A stretch of 64,000 nucleotides of DNA from Euzebya pacifica (GCF_003344865.1 NZ_CP031165.1:4221910-4285909); one strand, 5' to 3'. Shown: positions 50,344 to 59,836, counted from the first letter of the stretch. Made by a program: numbers and translations. Notes: generated by a model not told the origin, from the sequence alone.

Positions 50344-52239
50344 ATGACGGCGGTGAAAGAGGCCGAACCGACCTGGTGGGGTGGTCGCATGGGGGAGGTG
50401 TGGTTGGCGGAGGAGGACGTGGCTGCCTACCTCGCCGAGCCGCCGGCGGAGGGCGCCCGTGCCGGCGGCGGGGCGACGGCTGAGGGTGGCAGCCCGGCGT
50501 CGGAGTCCACGGCCGGTGAGGCGGCTGCTGAACCGACGGGTGGACACGGATCGGCCACGGATCCAAGGCTTGCGGACGATCCGACGGTGTTGGTCGGTGA
50601 GGTCCTCGGAGGTCTGGGTCGTCTCAACGGGTGGTTGGCGAGGGCGTCTGCTGGTCAGGACGCGGGACTGAATGGGGCTGCTGGCGGGACGGTTGACGCT
50701 GCGGCGGTGCGGCTGGTGGTGGGCGGGCTGGCCGGGATCGATGCGGCGCTGACGGCGGCCAGGTTGCGGGGCATCGTCGCGGCTGATCAGGCCGGGTTGC
50801 CGACGGTGGACGGTGCGGCGTCGTTGTCTGCGTGGGTGGCTGAAGTGTTCGGCCTGTCGGGTGGCACGGCGGCGCGGGAGGTGCGGTTGGCGATCGGGCT
50901 GCTGGATGAGGAGGCGGTGCTGGACCAGCTCCAAGCGGGGGTGATCTCACGCGATCATGCCGCCGGTCTGGTGGCGGCGGCGGAGAAGCAGGCGGCCGAT
51001 CAGGACGCCGCCGCCCGGGTGGAAGCGGCACGGCAGGACGCCGAACGGGAGGAACGCCGCCGTGCCGACGAACAGGCCCAGGCAGAGGCCGCGTCGATGG
51101 CGGAGCGGATGCGGCTGGCCCGTGAGGCCGCTGCCCGGGAGGAACAGCTCGCCCGGGAGCGGGCCGAACGGGACGAACAGCAGGCCGCAGCCAACGAGGC
51201 AGCCCGCAAGGCCCGGCAGGACGCCCTGCTCGACTCGGCAGTGCAGGGGGCGTCACCGGATCAAGTACGGACCGACGCCAACCGGATGCGCGCCGCCGAC
51301 GCGGCGGCGCTGGAGCGGGCGGTGGCGGCGCAGCGGGCCCGCCGCTCCGTCACCTTCCGACCCGATGGGATCACCGGGCAGCGGGTGATGCGGGTGGTGC
51401 TGACCGATGCCGACTACGAGCTGGTCCAGTCCGGCATCGAAGCCGCCCACACCTTCGACCCACCAGGCACCCCCGAAGACGAACGGCGAACGGCTGTGCA
51501 GCGGCGCTACGACGCCTTCCTCGATCTGCTGGCTGCTGGACTCAAGGCGGGGGAGCTGCCGACCTCCCGTGGGACCAAGCCCCACGTGACCGTCACCGTC
51601 CCGCTGGCGACCCTGACGGGGGAGGCGGAGGTGGCGGGTGTCGGTGGGTTCGGGACGGTGATCTCGCCGGAGACGGTCCGTCGGTGGGCGTGTGATGCCC
51701 GGTTGACCCGGGCGATCGTCGACTCGGCCGGGATGCCGTTGGACATCGGTCGGACCACCAGGGCGTGGACGACCGCGCAGCACACCGCCGCGGAGCAGCT
51801 GTTCGGTGGCTGTGCGTTTCCCATCGCGGATCGGACACCGTGTGGCCGGCCGATCGGCTGGACCGATCTGCATCACGTCATCTGGTGGCGCCACGACGGC
51901 CCCACCGACCAGGACAACGGGGTGTCGCTGTGTCGGCACCACCACAACGCCGTGCACCACGACGGCTGGCAGCTGTCCTTCGACCTGCCCACCGGCACCG
52001 TCACCGTGCAACGGACCGCAGACGGCCGCACCGTCAGACGACGAGCCCGGTTCCCCCACGACAACCCCAGACGCAGCCTCGGACAGGGCACCCCCGACCA
52101 GCCAGATCCCAACGGACCTGATCCCAACCGGGCTGGTCCAGCCGGGCTTGGTCTCGACCGGGCTGATCCAGACCAAGCTGACCCTGGCCGCGGCGACCCT
52201 GACGGGGACGATCCCGATGATGGGCGATTGCCGATCTGA
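50344..52239 (+). CDS. DUF222/13E12-repeat family HNH endonuclease-like protein
   Basis: The 631-residue protein has a helical DUF222-type region, interrupted at about 205-300 by a highly charged coiled-coil ([17 protein letters not shown]). A C-terminal HNH module follows: [16 protein letters not shown] with His510/His511, Asn525, and [14 protein letters not shown]. The tail is Asp/Pro-rich and repetitive. This family (REP13E12 in M. tuberculosis) is abundant in actinobacteria; most members lack an assigned role. I chose ATG at 50344; GGAGGAGGT ends about 11 bases upstream, and an in-frame GTG lies at 50332. It is divergent from recA. GC and codon use look native. Confidence 0.85.
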   Translation: MTAVKEAEPTWWGGRMGEVWLAEEDVAAYLAEPPAEGARAGGGATAEGGSPASESTAGEAAAEPTGGHGSATDPRLADDPTVLVGEVLGGLGRLNGWLARASAGQDAGLNGAAGGTVDAAAVRLVVGGLAGIDAALTAARLRGIVAADQAGLPTVDGAASLSAWVAEVFGLSGGTAAREVRLAIGLLDEEAVLDQLQAGVISRDHAAGLVAAAEKQAADQDAAARVEAARQDAEREERRRADEQAQAEAASMAERMRLAREAAAREEQLARERAERDEQQAAANEAARKARQDALLDSAVQGASPDQVRTDANRMRAADAAALERAVAAQRARRSVTFRPDGITGQRVMRVVLTDADYELVQSGIEAAHTFDPPGTPEDERRTAVQRRYDAFLDLLAAGLKAGELPTSRGTKPHVTVTVPLATLTGEAEVAGVGGFGTVISPETVRRWACDARLTRAIVDSAGMPLDIGRTTRAWTTAQHTAAEQLFGGCAFPIADRTPCGRPIGWTDLHHVIWWRHDGPTDQDNGVSLCRHHHNAVHHDGWQLSFDLPTGTVTVQRTADGRTVRRRARFPHDNPRRSLGQGTPDQPDPNGPDPNRAGPAGLGLDRADPDQADPGRGDPDGDDPDDGRLPI

Positions 52240-52245
52240 CCCGCA

Positions 52246-52262
52246 CCCCGCCGCCGGCGGGG
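52246..52262 (+). terminator. Hairpin terminator after the HNH gene
   Basis: CCCCGCC-GCC-GGCGGGG forms a perfect 7-bp GC stem six bases past the HNH stop. It lies in the convergent gap before the NAD(P)-binding protein gene and could work in both directions. No U-tract follows. Confidence 0.55.
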
Positions 52263-52405
52263 CCGTCGGGCTGTCCCGAAGCGCGCCCGAGGCCCGAGGG
52301 GCCCTTCCCATCGAGGGCTCGTGCCTGCCGGCGGGCTGCGCGTCCAACCGGGCCGCGGCTCACGGCACAGGGGAGTCCCGGAGTCGCCGACCCCGCCCGC
52401 TCTGT

Positions 52406-53215
52406 CTAGCGGATGGGGGCGGAGAAGTCCTCCAGCATCGCGCCGCTGACGCCGAGGGCGTTGTCGGGACGCTCGACCACACGATGCACCAGGTCGAGGG
52501 CGGCGGGCGGAAGCGGCTCGCCGTCGGCGGCGGGCACCACGTCGGCCAACGCGCCGACGAGCTCCGCGGTCGTCACCCGGACCGGCCCTGCGACGTCGAC
52601 GACCACGTGGAGGGACGTGTCCAGCTCGCGCTCGGCGTCGGCCAGCACGGCAGCCATCGCCACGTCATCGGCGGCGATCGGCCAGTGGGCACCCGGTGCC
52701 CCCTCCCCTGCCGCGCCTGCGGCCAGCGCCACCGTCAACGGGTCGTCGTGCCCGTACAGCAGGGCCGACCTGAGCACGACCGACTCCATCGGTGCGTCGG
52801 CAGCCAGCGACTCGGCCTCGGCAAGCGCCTCCAGCCATGCGTTGTCGCCCGGCTCGGACGCCGCCAGGTCGCTGAGCAGCACCAGCCGTCGACACCCGGC
52901 ACCGATCGCGGCGCTGATGACGGTCGCGACGCGGTCGAGATGCACGTCGGGATCGTCCGTCGGACGACCCGCCAGCAGCAGGACGGTGTGCACCTGCTCC
53001 AGGGCGGTCTCCAGGTGGGCTTCGTCGTCGAGGAACCCGTGCGCCACCTTGCAGCCCATCGCGCGGAAGGTGTCCGGGTCGGCCAGGCGCTCCTCCCCAC
53101 CACCGTCGGGCGCGGCCGCCTGCACGAAGACACGCACCTCACCTCCGCGGGGAACCAGCAGCTCCACGGCACGACGACCGACGACGTTCTCGACTCCCAC
53201 GACCATGACCGGCAT
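52406..53215 (-). CDS. NAD(P)-binding NmrA/SDR-like protein
   Basis: The 269-residue protein starts with a Rossmann strand and loop (PVMVVGVENVVGRRAVELL, a degenerate GxxGxxG). It continues with the atypical SDR plan: VHTVLLLAGRPTDD, GCRRLVLLSDLAASEPGD, and SVVLRSALLYGHDDPL. NmrA-like proteins bind NAD(P) and act as reductases or redox sensors; the YxxxK catalytic pair of classical SDRs is not evident. It is divergent from the acyl-CoA dehydrogenase operon. Function unclear. Confidence 0.75.
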   Translation of the reverse strand: MPVMVVGVENVVGRRAVELLVPRGGEVRVFVQAAAPDGGGEERLADPDTFRAMGCKVAHGFLDDEAHLETALEQVHTVLLLAGRPTDDPDVHLDRVATVISAAIGAGCRRLVLLSDLAASEPGDNAWLEALAEAESLAADAPMESVVLRSALLYGHDDPLTVALAAGAAGEGAPGAHWPIAADDVAMAAVLADAERELDTSLHVVVDVAGPVRVTTAELVGALADVVPAADGEPLPPAALDLVHRVVERPDNALGVSGAMLEDFSAPIR

Positions 53216-53312
53216 ACCGACACCGTAGCGAGCGTCCCGACGCGATACCCGGTCTCAACCCTGACCGTCCACCCCGAGCGGGATTGGGACCGCACCCGAT
53301 CGGGGGTATACA

Positions 53313-53330
53313 AACTGACCAGAGTCAGTT
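53313..53330. promoter_or_regulatory. Palindromic operator of the acyl-CoA dehydrogenase operon
   Basis: AACTGAC-CAGA-GTCAGTT is a perfect 7-bp inverted repeat with a 4-bp centre, 18 bases upstream of the first dehydrogenase GTG. A TATACA just upstream (about 53307-53312) could be the -10. TetR-family repressors of fatty-acid or steroid catabolism bind sites of this form and are released by acyl-CoA. Confidence 0.6.
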
Positions 53331-53347
53331 GACCTGAAAGGATCGCA

Positions 53348-54523
53348 GTGGACCTCCGAGAAACGCCAGAGATGCAGGCCTTCCGCGAGGAGGTGTCCAC
53401 CTGGCTGGCCGCCAACGTGCCCGACCTGCCCCCCGTGAAGGGCAAGGAGGACTTCGAGCTGTACCGGACCTGGGAGCGCGCGCTCTTCGACGCCGGGTAC
53501 GCCGCGATCCACTGGCCCAAGGCGTTCGGTGGGCGTGACGCCGACCTGATGACCCAGGCGGTCTTCGCCGAGGAGTACGCCAAGGCCAACGGCCCCCAGC
53601 GCATCAACACCCTGGGGCTGGGGCTGGCCGGCCCGACCCTGATGGTCCACGGCACCCCCGAGCAGCAGGCCCAGTGGCTGCCCGGGATCCTGTCCTGCGA
53701 GGACATCTGGTGCCAGGGCTTCTCCGAACCGGACGCCGGCTCGGACCTGGCGGCGATCCGCACCACCGCGGTCCTCGAGGACGACCACTACGTCGTCAAC
53801 GGCCAGAAGATCTGGACTTCCGGCGGCCGCTTCGCCGACTGGATCTTCACCCTCGTCCGGACCAACCCCGACGTGCCCAAGCACAAGGGCATCACCTACC
53901 TGATGATCGACATGTCCACGCCGGGCATCGAGGTCCGTCCGATCAACCAGATCAACAACGACGCCGGGTTCGCCGAGGTCTTCTTCGACGACGTCCGCGT
54001 CCCCGCCGAGAACGTCGTGGGCGGCGTCGACAACGGCTGGGCCGTGGCCATGACAACGCTGTCGTTCGAGCGCGGCACCGGGCTGGGCAGCCACGTGCGC
54101 TTCCAGAAGGACCTCGACGGCCTCGTCGACATCGTCCGCACCGTCGGCGCCGAGGACGACCCGAAGGTCCGCGACCGCATCGCCGCCCTCCACGTCCGCA
54201 ACCAGGTGTTCCGCCGCAACGGCCAGCGAACCCTCACCTCCATCACCAACGGCAAGCCCGTCGGCCCCGAGGCCAGCCTCAACAAGCTGTTCTGGTCCAC
54301 GATGGAGCGCGACATCTTCGAGACCGGCATGGACGTCATGGGCCCGCTCGCCGAGCTCGCCCCCGACGCCGACGCGGCCGTCGACCACGGCACGTGGCAC
54401 AAGAAGTACTGGTACTCCCGTGCCGCCTGCATCTACGCCGGCACGACGCAGATCCAGAAGAACATCATCGCGGAACGCGTCCTCGGGCTGCCGAAGGAAC
54501 CGCGTCCGGCCGGTACGAAGTAG
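53348..54523 (+). CDS. Acyl-CoA dehydrogenase, large subunit of a paired (alpha2beta2-like) enzyme
   Basis: The 391-residue FAD enzyme has the acyl-CoA dehydrogenase signature WCQGFSEPDAGSDLA, the FAD/ETF-facing WTSGGRFADWIF and a C-terminal helical bundle ending YAGTTQIQKNIIAERVLGLP. It oxidises an acyl-CoA to the enoyl-CoA and passes electrons to EtfAB. GTG at 53348 follows GAAAGG at 6 bases. A second, shorter dehydrogenase begins 12 bases after its stop. Such pairs form heterotetramers in actinobacterial steroid side-chain degradation (ChsE-type), so a bulky substrate is likely. Confidence 0.94.
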   Translation: MDLRETPEMQAFREEVSTWLAANVPDLPPVKGKEDFELYRTWERALFDAGYAAIHWPKAFGGRDADLMTQAVFAEEYAKANGPQRINTLGLGLAGPTLMVHGTPEQQAQWLPGILSCEDIWCQGFSEPDAGSDLAAIRTTAVLEDDHYVVNGQKIWTSGGRFADWIFTLVRTNPDVPKHKGITYLMIDMSTPGIEVRPINQINNDAGFAEVFFDDVRVPAENVVGGVDNGWAVAMTTLSFERGTGLGSHVRFQKDLDGLVDIVRTVGAEDDPKVRDRIAALHVRNQVFRRNGQRTLTSITNGKPVGPEASLNKLFWSTMERDIFETGMDVMGPLAELAPDADAAVDHGTWHKKYWYSRAACIYAGTTQIQKNIIAERVLGLPKEPRPAGTK

Positions 54524-54535
54524 AGGAGCGACACC

Positions 54536-55537
54536 ATGCAGTTCGACTTCACCGACGACGCCAAGGACCTGGCGTCGGGTGCACGTGAGTTCCTGACCGG
54601 CGAGTACCCGGCCTCCGTCGTCCGCGCGGCGTGGGAGTCCGAGTCCGGCCGTGACCCCAAGCGCTGGGCACAGCTGGCCGAGACCGGCTTCGTCGGCGTG
54701 GCCATCCCCGAGGAGCACGGTGGCCTCGGCATGGGCGACGTCGAGATGTCGCTCCTCCTGGAGGAGGCCGGACGGGCGAACCTGCCAGAGCCCTTCCTCG
54801 AGGTGGCCGCCGTCGCCGCACCGACGATCGCCGACTACGGCTCCGAGGAGCTCGTGGCCGAGTGGCTGCCGAAGATCGCCGCTGGCGAGGCCATCGTGAC
54901 GGTCCAGCTCGGTGGTGCCCCGCTCGTCGCCGACGCCCACATCGCCGACGCGCTGCTGGTCGAGGTCGACGGTGCCCTGCACCTGACCACCGAGTTCGAG
55001 GCATCCCCACAGGCGTCGCTGGACGGTGCCCGGCGGGTCTTCACCGTCGAGGCCACGACCGGCTCCGACACCCTCCTGACCGATGACCCCGCCGCCGCGG
55101 CGAGGGCGTTCGACCGTGCAGCCACGGCCACGGCCGCCTGGCTGAACGGCATCGGCCAGCAGGTGCTGGAGATGAGCGTCGCCTACGTCATGGAGCGCGA
55201 GCAGTTCGGCCGCCCGGTCGGTTCGTTCCAGGCGGTCAAGCACCTGCTCGCCGAGACGGTGCTGGAGGTCGAGACCTCACGCGCCGCCACCTGGTACGCC
55301 GCCTACGCCGTCCAGCACGACCTGGAGGACCGGGTCGAGGCGGTCAGCGTCGCGAAGTCCTTCGCCTCCGACGCCGAGCGCACGGCCAACACCAACTCGC
55401 TGCAGGCCCATGGCGGCATCGGCTTCACGTGGGAGCACGACCTGCACCTGTGGCTCAAGCGCGGCAAGGCGCTGGAGGGGGCCTACGGCACGGCGTCGTG
55501 GCACCGCGGTCGCATCGCCGACCTGGTCTTCGGCTAG
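54536..55537 (+). CDS. Acyl-CoA dehydrogenase, short partner subunit
   Basis: The 333-residue protein is shorter than typical dehydrogenases (about 380-390). The N-terminal helical domain is recognisable (FTDDAKDLASGAREFLTGEY, then GVAIPEEHGGLGMGDVEMSL). The middle beta-domain is reduced, and the C-terminal domain has EREQFGRPVGSFQAVKHLLAE and LQAHGGIGFTWEHDLHLWLKR. This fits the small partner of alpha2beta2 dehydrogenases, in which the two subunits share FAD sites. GAGGAG precedes the ATG by about 7 bases. It is followed by a hairpin terminator. Confidence 0.92.
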   Translation: MQFDFTDDAKDLASGAREFLTGEYPASVVRAAWESESGRDPKRWAQLAETGFVGVAIPEEHGGLGMGDVEMSLLLEEAGRANLPEPFLEVAAVAAPTIADYGSEELVAEWLPKIAAGEAIVTVQLGGAPLVADAHIADALLVEVDGALHLTTEFEASPQASLDGARRVFTVEATTGSDTLLTDDPAAAARAFDRAATATAAWLNGIGQQVLEMSVAYVMEREQFGRPVGSFQAVKHLLAETVLEVETSRAATWYAAYAVQHDLEDRVEAVSVAKSFASDAERTANTNSLQAHGGIGFTWEHDLHLWLKRGKALEGAYGTASWHRGRIADLVFG

Positions 55538-55553
55538 GCCACACCGATCACCC

Positions 55554-55581
55554 GACGGGCTCGCCACACGGCGGGCCCGTC
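55554..55581 (+). terminator. Hairpin terminator of the acyl-CoA dehydrogenase operon
   Basis: GACGGGC and CGCC pair with GGCG and GCCCGTC around an ACAC loop (55554-55581), with one T/G bulge pair. It lies 17 bases past the stop and is followed by GTCGTGTTCC. Confidence 0.7.
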
Positions 55582-55656
55582 GTCGTGTTCCAGGACCCCA
55601 CCTTCTCGACGGATCGTGCCCGCAACCCCCCATGGGTGGGTTGGGCCCCGATCGCG

Positions 55657-55749
55657 CCGGCTCCCACCTGCCGAGCCGGCTCCCACCCGCCGAGCCGGTT
55701 GCCACCCGCCGAGCCGGCCTAGCGCGCCGAGCCCGCCGAGCCGGCCGAG
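55657..55749. repeat. 19-bp and 9-bp tandem repeats between convergent genes
   Basis: Three 19-bp units of CCGGCTCCCACCTGCCGAG type (55657-55675, 55676-55694, 55695-55713) are followed by a degenerate unit and 9-bp units of CCGGCCGAG type (to about 55749). They lie between the dehydrogenase terminator and the stop of the trypsin gene at 55754. No gene is seen in the stretch. Confidence 0.85.
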
Positions 55750-55753
55750 CCCG

Positions 55754-57655
55754 TCAGCAGGCGGCTTGGCCGAGGGTGCGGGCGATGCGCGTCATCACGT
55801 CGTCGGTGACCAGGTCGTGGCCGCCGACGGCGAGGGGTTGTGCGCCCAGGCCGCAGATGCGCAGCTCGACCAGGCCGGGCAGGACGTCGCCGTGTTCGCC
55901 CTCCACCGGCACGAACACCCCGGCGGTGGCGCCGACGATCGGTACGGCAGAGAGGATGTGGGCGAAGCCGTCGTCCCGCCGGACGTTGACGGCCACCGCG
56001 GTGTCCGGCGGCGCCTGTCCACGCGCAGCCAGCTCCTGGCGGTGGAACGCGGCGATCTGGCTGCCGGTCTCGGCCCTGCTGGCACCGGCGAGCCGCTGGA
56101 CGTCATCGGCCCCGCTCGCCCGTGCCGCCGCGTCGACCACGGTGTCGCTCACCGCCGAGGGCCCACCGACGACGAGCAACCGGTCAACCGACATCGCCTG
56201 CAGGGCCGCCTCCACCTCCTCGGGCATCCGGTCGGCGGGCACCAGCAGGATCGGATACCCCCACCAGACCGACAGCTGACCCGCGAGCACCGCATCGGGC
56301 CACGCGCCGGACGTCGCCAGCACAACCGTGCCGAACGGTGGACGACCGTCCTTGCCGTACCGTTCCACGACCTCCTCGGCGATGGCCACGGCCGTGGTCT
56401 CACGGCTGTCGCCGGCCAGTCGGATCGGCACGAACCCCTCCGCCCGCACCGCCTCGACCGCGTCCTCGGGAACCGCCATCCGACCGCCGAGGACGTAGAC
56501 CGTCGCGCCGGGGCGAAGCGCACGCCGCAGCTCCTCGCGTGTGGCCTCGGCCAACGGCCCCTGTGCGGAGGTGAACAGCAGCGGGCCCCGGCCGTAGAGC
56601 AGGGCGCTGCCGGCCAGGCCATCGGGGAACGCGTCGTCCCGGGTGATGACCGCGACGTCGCTGCTGGCCTCGGCGAAGACGGCCCGGGAAGATGCAACGG
56701 CCTGCTCGATCGGGGAGGTCGTGTCCGGGTCACCGGCGACACGCACGACCCGGTCGACCAGCGACGGGTCGTCCTCGGGCACGGTCGGCCCGACCAGGCC
56801 CGCGATCACGTCGTCGATGAAGGGCCGAGCCGCCGACACGCTGGCGTACACCCCGGGCTGGCCCACGCCGCACTCCGTCGAGCCGAACGCGGTGATGCCG
56901 AACTGCTCGGCCGGTTCGTCGACGACGGGGAACAACAGCGGACCGCCCGAGTCGCCACGGCAGGCGTCGGGCTCGGGGGCGTCCTCGGTCCCTCCCCCAC
57001 CCGCACAGATGTGCAGGGACGGGTCGGGCGACGGGTCGAACGCATCGGCGCAAGCGTCCGCCGCGACGATCGGCACGTGGGCCTCGTGCAGCACCGCGGT
57101 CGAGGAGGACGACGCCTCGGGCCCGGGGCCGGTTCGACCCCAGCCGAGGATGACGCCGACCGTGTCGGGGTCGGGGGTGGCCCTGCCGGCTTCGGCAAGC
57201 CGCTGGATCGGCACCTCCAGGGGGGCGTCCACACGCAGCAGCGCCACGTCGTTTCGATGGCTGGCCGCCATGAAGTCGGGGTGCACGTAGAGGTCGACGC
57301 CGAGGCGGTCGGTGCCGACGCTGCGATCGGTCAGGTCCGCCCGGCCGGCGACGACCCGCACGTCAGCCGCCGTGCGCGACTGCTCGCCGGTGATGGAGGA
57401 GAAGCAGTGGGCGGCGGTCAGCACCAGGTCCTCGGCGACGGCGGTCCCGGTGCAGAACTGTCCGGCGACGTCGTCGGTTGCGTCGGCCCGGATCAGCGCG
57501 ACCGTCGAGGGCCACGCCGCGGGATCAGCGGGGCCGCCGCCGACCACCGCCCATTCCGAGGCAAACGCGGGCACGACAAGTGCGGCCACCAGCAGTCCCA
57601 GCAGGGACAGAGCGGCAGCCGCGCGAGCTGAGAAGAAGGGGAATCCGCGAACCAT
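55754..57655 (-). CDS. Secreted trypsin-like serine protease with cell-wall-binding (CWB2) repeats
   Basis: The 633-residue protein has a signal peptide (about 1-32). An S1 chymotrypsin domain (about 37-275) has an intact triad: His83 (LTAAHC), Asp136 (NDVALL) and Ser236 (GDSGGP). Residues about 310-630 hold repeats of the CWB2 type, with VAVITRDDAFPDGLAGSALL, LLFTSAQGPL, VYVLGGRMAV, TVVLATSGAWPDAVLAGQLS and LLVVGGPSAVSDTVVD. The enzyme would be held on the cell wall and cut extracellular proteins. The start is ATG at 57655. It is divergent from the DsbA-fold gene. Confidence 0.94.
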   Translation of the reverse strand: MVRGFPFFSARAAAALSLLGLLVAALVVPAFASEWAVVGGGPADPAAWPSTVALIRADATDDVAGQFCTGTAVAEDLVLTAAHCFSSITGEQSRTAADVRVVAGRADLTDRSVGTDRLGVDLYVHPDFMAASHRNDVALLRVDAPLEVPIQRLAEAGRATPDPDTVGVILGWGRTGPGPEASSSSTAVLHEAHVPIVAADACADAFDPSPDPSLHICAGGGGTEDAPEPDACRGDSGGPLLFPVVDEPAEQFGITAFGSTECGVGQPGVYASVSAARPFIDDVIAGLVGPTVPEDDPSLVDRVVRVAGDPDTTSPIEQAVASSRAVFAEASSDVAVITRDDAFPDGLAGSALLYGRGPLLFTSAQGPLAEATREELRRALRPGATVYVLGGRMAVPEDAVEAVRAEGFVPIRLAGDSRETTAVAIAEEVVERYGKDGRPPFGTVVLATSGAWPDAVLAGQLSVWWGYPILLVPADRMPEEVEAALQAMSVDRLLVVGGPSAVSDTVVDAAARASGADDVQRLAGASRAETGSQIAAFHRQELAARGQAPPDTAVAVNVRRDDGFAHILSAVPIVGATAGVFVPVEGEHGDVLPGLVELRICGLGAQPLAVGGHDLVTDDVMTRIARTLGQAAC

Positions 57656-57714
57656 CGCAGCCCTTGGACGAACGACGGGCCCCCGACGGTGCGGGTGCCC
57701 CCATGATGGATGGC

Positions 57715-58281
57715 ATGAGCGACGCGGTGACCCTGTTCCACGACCTGACCTCCCCGGCGGCGGCCGTGGCCGTGATGCGCCTGACCTCGCTGGCAGTCGA
57801 CGGGGTGCCGATCGCCTTCGAGGGCTTCGAAGCCATCGGCATCGACATGGCGATGCCGGTCGACCTCGACACCCTCGCCGTGATCGACCGCCTGGCGCCG
57901 GTGGCCGAGGCAGAGGGCCTCCTGCTGCGCCGTCCGAGGACCCTGCCGCCGACCGGGTTGGCGCACGTGCTGCTCGCCCACGGCGAGACCACCGAGCGGG
58001 CCCACGAGCTGCGGATCGCGGTCTACCGGGCGTTCTGGGAGCAGCAGCAGACCATCGACGACATCGACACGCTCGTCGCGATCGCCGCCGACGTCGGGCT
58101 GGACGAGCCAACGGTGGCCGAGCTGCTGGGTGATCGCGTGGCCCTGGCCTCCCGCCGACGCCTGATGGCCACCCACCGTCGCGACGGCGTGGGCGGGGTA
58201 CCGGTCATCCTGGCCAGCCGCACCCTCGTGCCCGGGCTGCTCGACGCCGACCAGGTCCGAGCCCTTGCCGCGGCGGTCTGA
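57715..58281 (+). CDS. DsbA-fold (thioredoxin superfamily) protein lacking the CxxC motif
   Basis: The 188-residue protein follows the FrnE/DsbA plan: beta1 VTLFHDLTSPAAAVAVMRL, a helical insert (about 75-145), and the cis-Pro strand GVGGVPVILASRTLVPG. Where family members have CPWC, it reads SPAA, so it has no redox cysteines and cannot act as a disulfide oxidoreductase; glutathione-S-transferase-kappa-like members can work without CxxC. It has no signal peptide and is probably cytoplasmic. I chose ATG at 57715 (MSDAVTLFHD); ATGs at 57703 and 57706 are also in frame. It lies upstream of a kinase gene on the same strand. Confidence 0.8.
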   Translation: MSDAVTLFHDLTSPAAAVAVMRLTSLAVDGVPIAFEGFEAIGIDMAMPVDLDTLAVIDRLAPVAEAEGLLLRRPRTLPPTGLAHVLLAHGETTERAHELRIAVYRAFWEQQQTIDDIDTLVAIAADVGLDEPTVAELLGDRVALASRRRLMATHRRDGVGGVPVILASRTLVPGLLDADQVRALAAAV

Positions 58282-58338
58282 CGTCCTCCTCACCGCGCCT
58301 CCCACCTCGCCGACCGTTTCGCGCAAGACTGGGACACC

Positions 58339-59790
58339 ATGCGTGTGATCGCCGGCCGATACGAGATCCGCGAGTCCTTGGGCTCGGGGGGCATGGCCAA
58401 CGTCCACAGGGCGCGTGACCGGGTCCTGGACCGCGACATCGCGCTCAAGCTGCTGCGCGAGGACATCGGCAAGGACGCGACCCTGCGAGAGCGGTTCCTG
58501 CGGGAGGCCCGCCTCGCCGGCTCGCTGAACCACCGCAACATCGTCCGCGTGTACGACGCCGGGGTGGACCACGAGACCCCCTGGATGGCGATGGAGCTCG
58601 TCGACGGCCCTTCGCTCCGGGAACACATGACCGAGATCGGTCCCTACCCGGCCGACGACGCGGTCACCGCCATGGCCGAGATCCTGTCCGCGCTGGAGGC
58701 CGCCCACGAGACGGGGGTGGTCCATCGTGACATCAAGCCCGCCAACATCCTGCTGGCCCCCGACGGCGCCAAGCTCGGGGACTTCGGCATCGCCAAGTCC
58801 TTGGTCGCCGCCGGCCGGGACCTGACGCAGTTCAACCAGTTCCTCGGGACGCCCAAGTACACCGCCCCCGAGGTCGCCACGGGCGAGGCCGCCACCACTC
58901 GCTCCGACCTGTACTCCGCCGGGGTGGTCTTCTGGGAGATGCTGGCCGGCCATCCGCCGTTCGAGCACGCCAACCCGCTGACGCTGGCGATGATGCACCG
59001 CACCGACCCCCTTCCGTCCCTCCTCGAGGTCAGGGCGGGACTGGATCCCCAGCTGGTGTCCACGATCGAGGCCGCGCTGGCGAAGGATCCCGCGGACCGG
59101 CCCCGTGACGCCGGAACCATGCGCGGCATGCTCCTGGCTGGGGCTGCCGGTGCGCCCGCTGCCGCATCGGCGGCCACGAGGGCGATCCCGGTGCTGCCGC
59201 CGGTGGCACGCCCCGCTCCCCCAGGTAGGGACCGACCCGCACAGCCCAACCGACCTGCACAGCCCAACGGACCCGACGGTCGGACCGAGACGCTGGTGAC
59301 GGCGTTGCCGCCTCGCTCGGCACCGGCCCCCCGCCAGTCCCCGCCGGCCCGGTCCGGCGGCCGGGGCGTTGCCAGCACGGTCTGGACGATCCTGGCGTTC
59401 GCGGCGCTGGTCGGGATCGCCGTTGCCGCCTTCGTCGCCGCGTCATCGGACTCCGACGGCACCCCCGAGCCCACGACCACTCCCTCCGTCGTGCCCACCA
59501 CGCCATCGACCACCGAGCCCGGGGCGACCACCGCGCCCGAGGTGCCGGCCGAGCCAACGGTCGTCCCGACCACGCCGGAACCCACCGAGGAGCCCGAACC
59601 GGAGCCCACGGAGGAACCCGAACCCGAGCCGACGGCCACCCCGACGCCAGCACCAACCGCGCCGGAACCGACCTCGGAGCCGACACAACCACCCGGACAG
59701 CTGGTCCCGATCCCGCTGCCCGACGCGCAGACCAACGACGACGAGTCTGCGGACTCCGGCCAGGACGAGCCCACCGCGGCGCCGAGCTGA
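58339..59790 (+). CDS. Transmembrane Ser/Thr protein kinase (PknB-like) with Thr/Pro-rich exterior
   Basis: The 483-residue kinase has an N-terminal Hanks domain (about 8-265): GSGGMANV, Lys37 (ALK), HRDIKPAN with Asp131, DFG with Asp148, and KYTAPEVATG. A linker containing RPAQPN repeats precedes one membrane helix (about 348-370) and an exterior tail of about 110 residues rich in Thr/Pro/Glu with EPEPTEEPEPEPT repeats. There are no PASTA domains, so it probably does not bind muropeptides as PknB does. The ATG follows an AAGACT box by 8 bases. A strong hairpin terminator follows. Confidence 0.93.
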   Translation: MRVIAGRYEIRESLGSGGMANVHRARDRVLDRDIALKLLREDIGKDATLRERFLREARLAGSLNHRNIVRVYDAGVDHETPWMAMELVDGPSLREHMTEIGPYPADDAVTAMAEILSALEAAHETGVVHRDIKPANILLAPDGAKLGDFGIAKSLVAAGRDLTQFNQFLGTPKYTAPEVATGEAATTRSDLYSAGVVFWEMLAGHPPFEHANPLTLAMMHRTDPLPSLLEVRAGLDPQLVSTIEAALAKDPADRPRDAGTMRGMLLAGAAGAPAAASAATRAIPVLPPVARPAPPGRDRPAQPNRPAQPNGPDGRTETLVTALPPRSAPAPRQSPPARSGGRGVASTVWTILAFAALVGIAVAAFVAASSDSDGTPEPTTTPSVVPTTPSTTEPGATTAPEVPAEPTVVPTTPEPTEEPEPEPTEEPEPEPTATPTPAPTAPEPTSEPTQPPGQLVPIPLPDAQTNDDESADSGQDEPTAAPS

Positions 59791-59795
59791 CAGCA

Positions 59796-59813
59796 CCCCG
59801 CCACGTGGCGGGG
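59796..59813. terminator. Bidirectional hairpin terminator between kinase and AraC genes
   Basis: CCCCGCCAC/GTGGCGGGG is a perfect 18-bp palindrome, which folds with a 4-base loop, 5 bases past the kinase stop and 23 before the AraC gene's stop. It suits both convergent transcripts. Confidence 0.75.
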
Positions 59814-59836
59814 CGCCCCGTCGGGCCCGTGAACGC

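Noticed and set aside
50344-52239. HNH protein as an anti-phage or CRISPR-associated nuclease
   Set aside because: The DUF222 plus HNH layout matches the common 13E12 repeat family; no CRISPR repeats, cas genes or defence partners are nearby.
53255-55243. 662-codon minus-strand frame over the acyl-CoA dehydrogenases
   Set aside because: It is a shadow of two clear dehydrogenase genes; the product is Val/Asp/Gly/Arg-biased without any recognisable domain.
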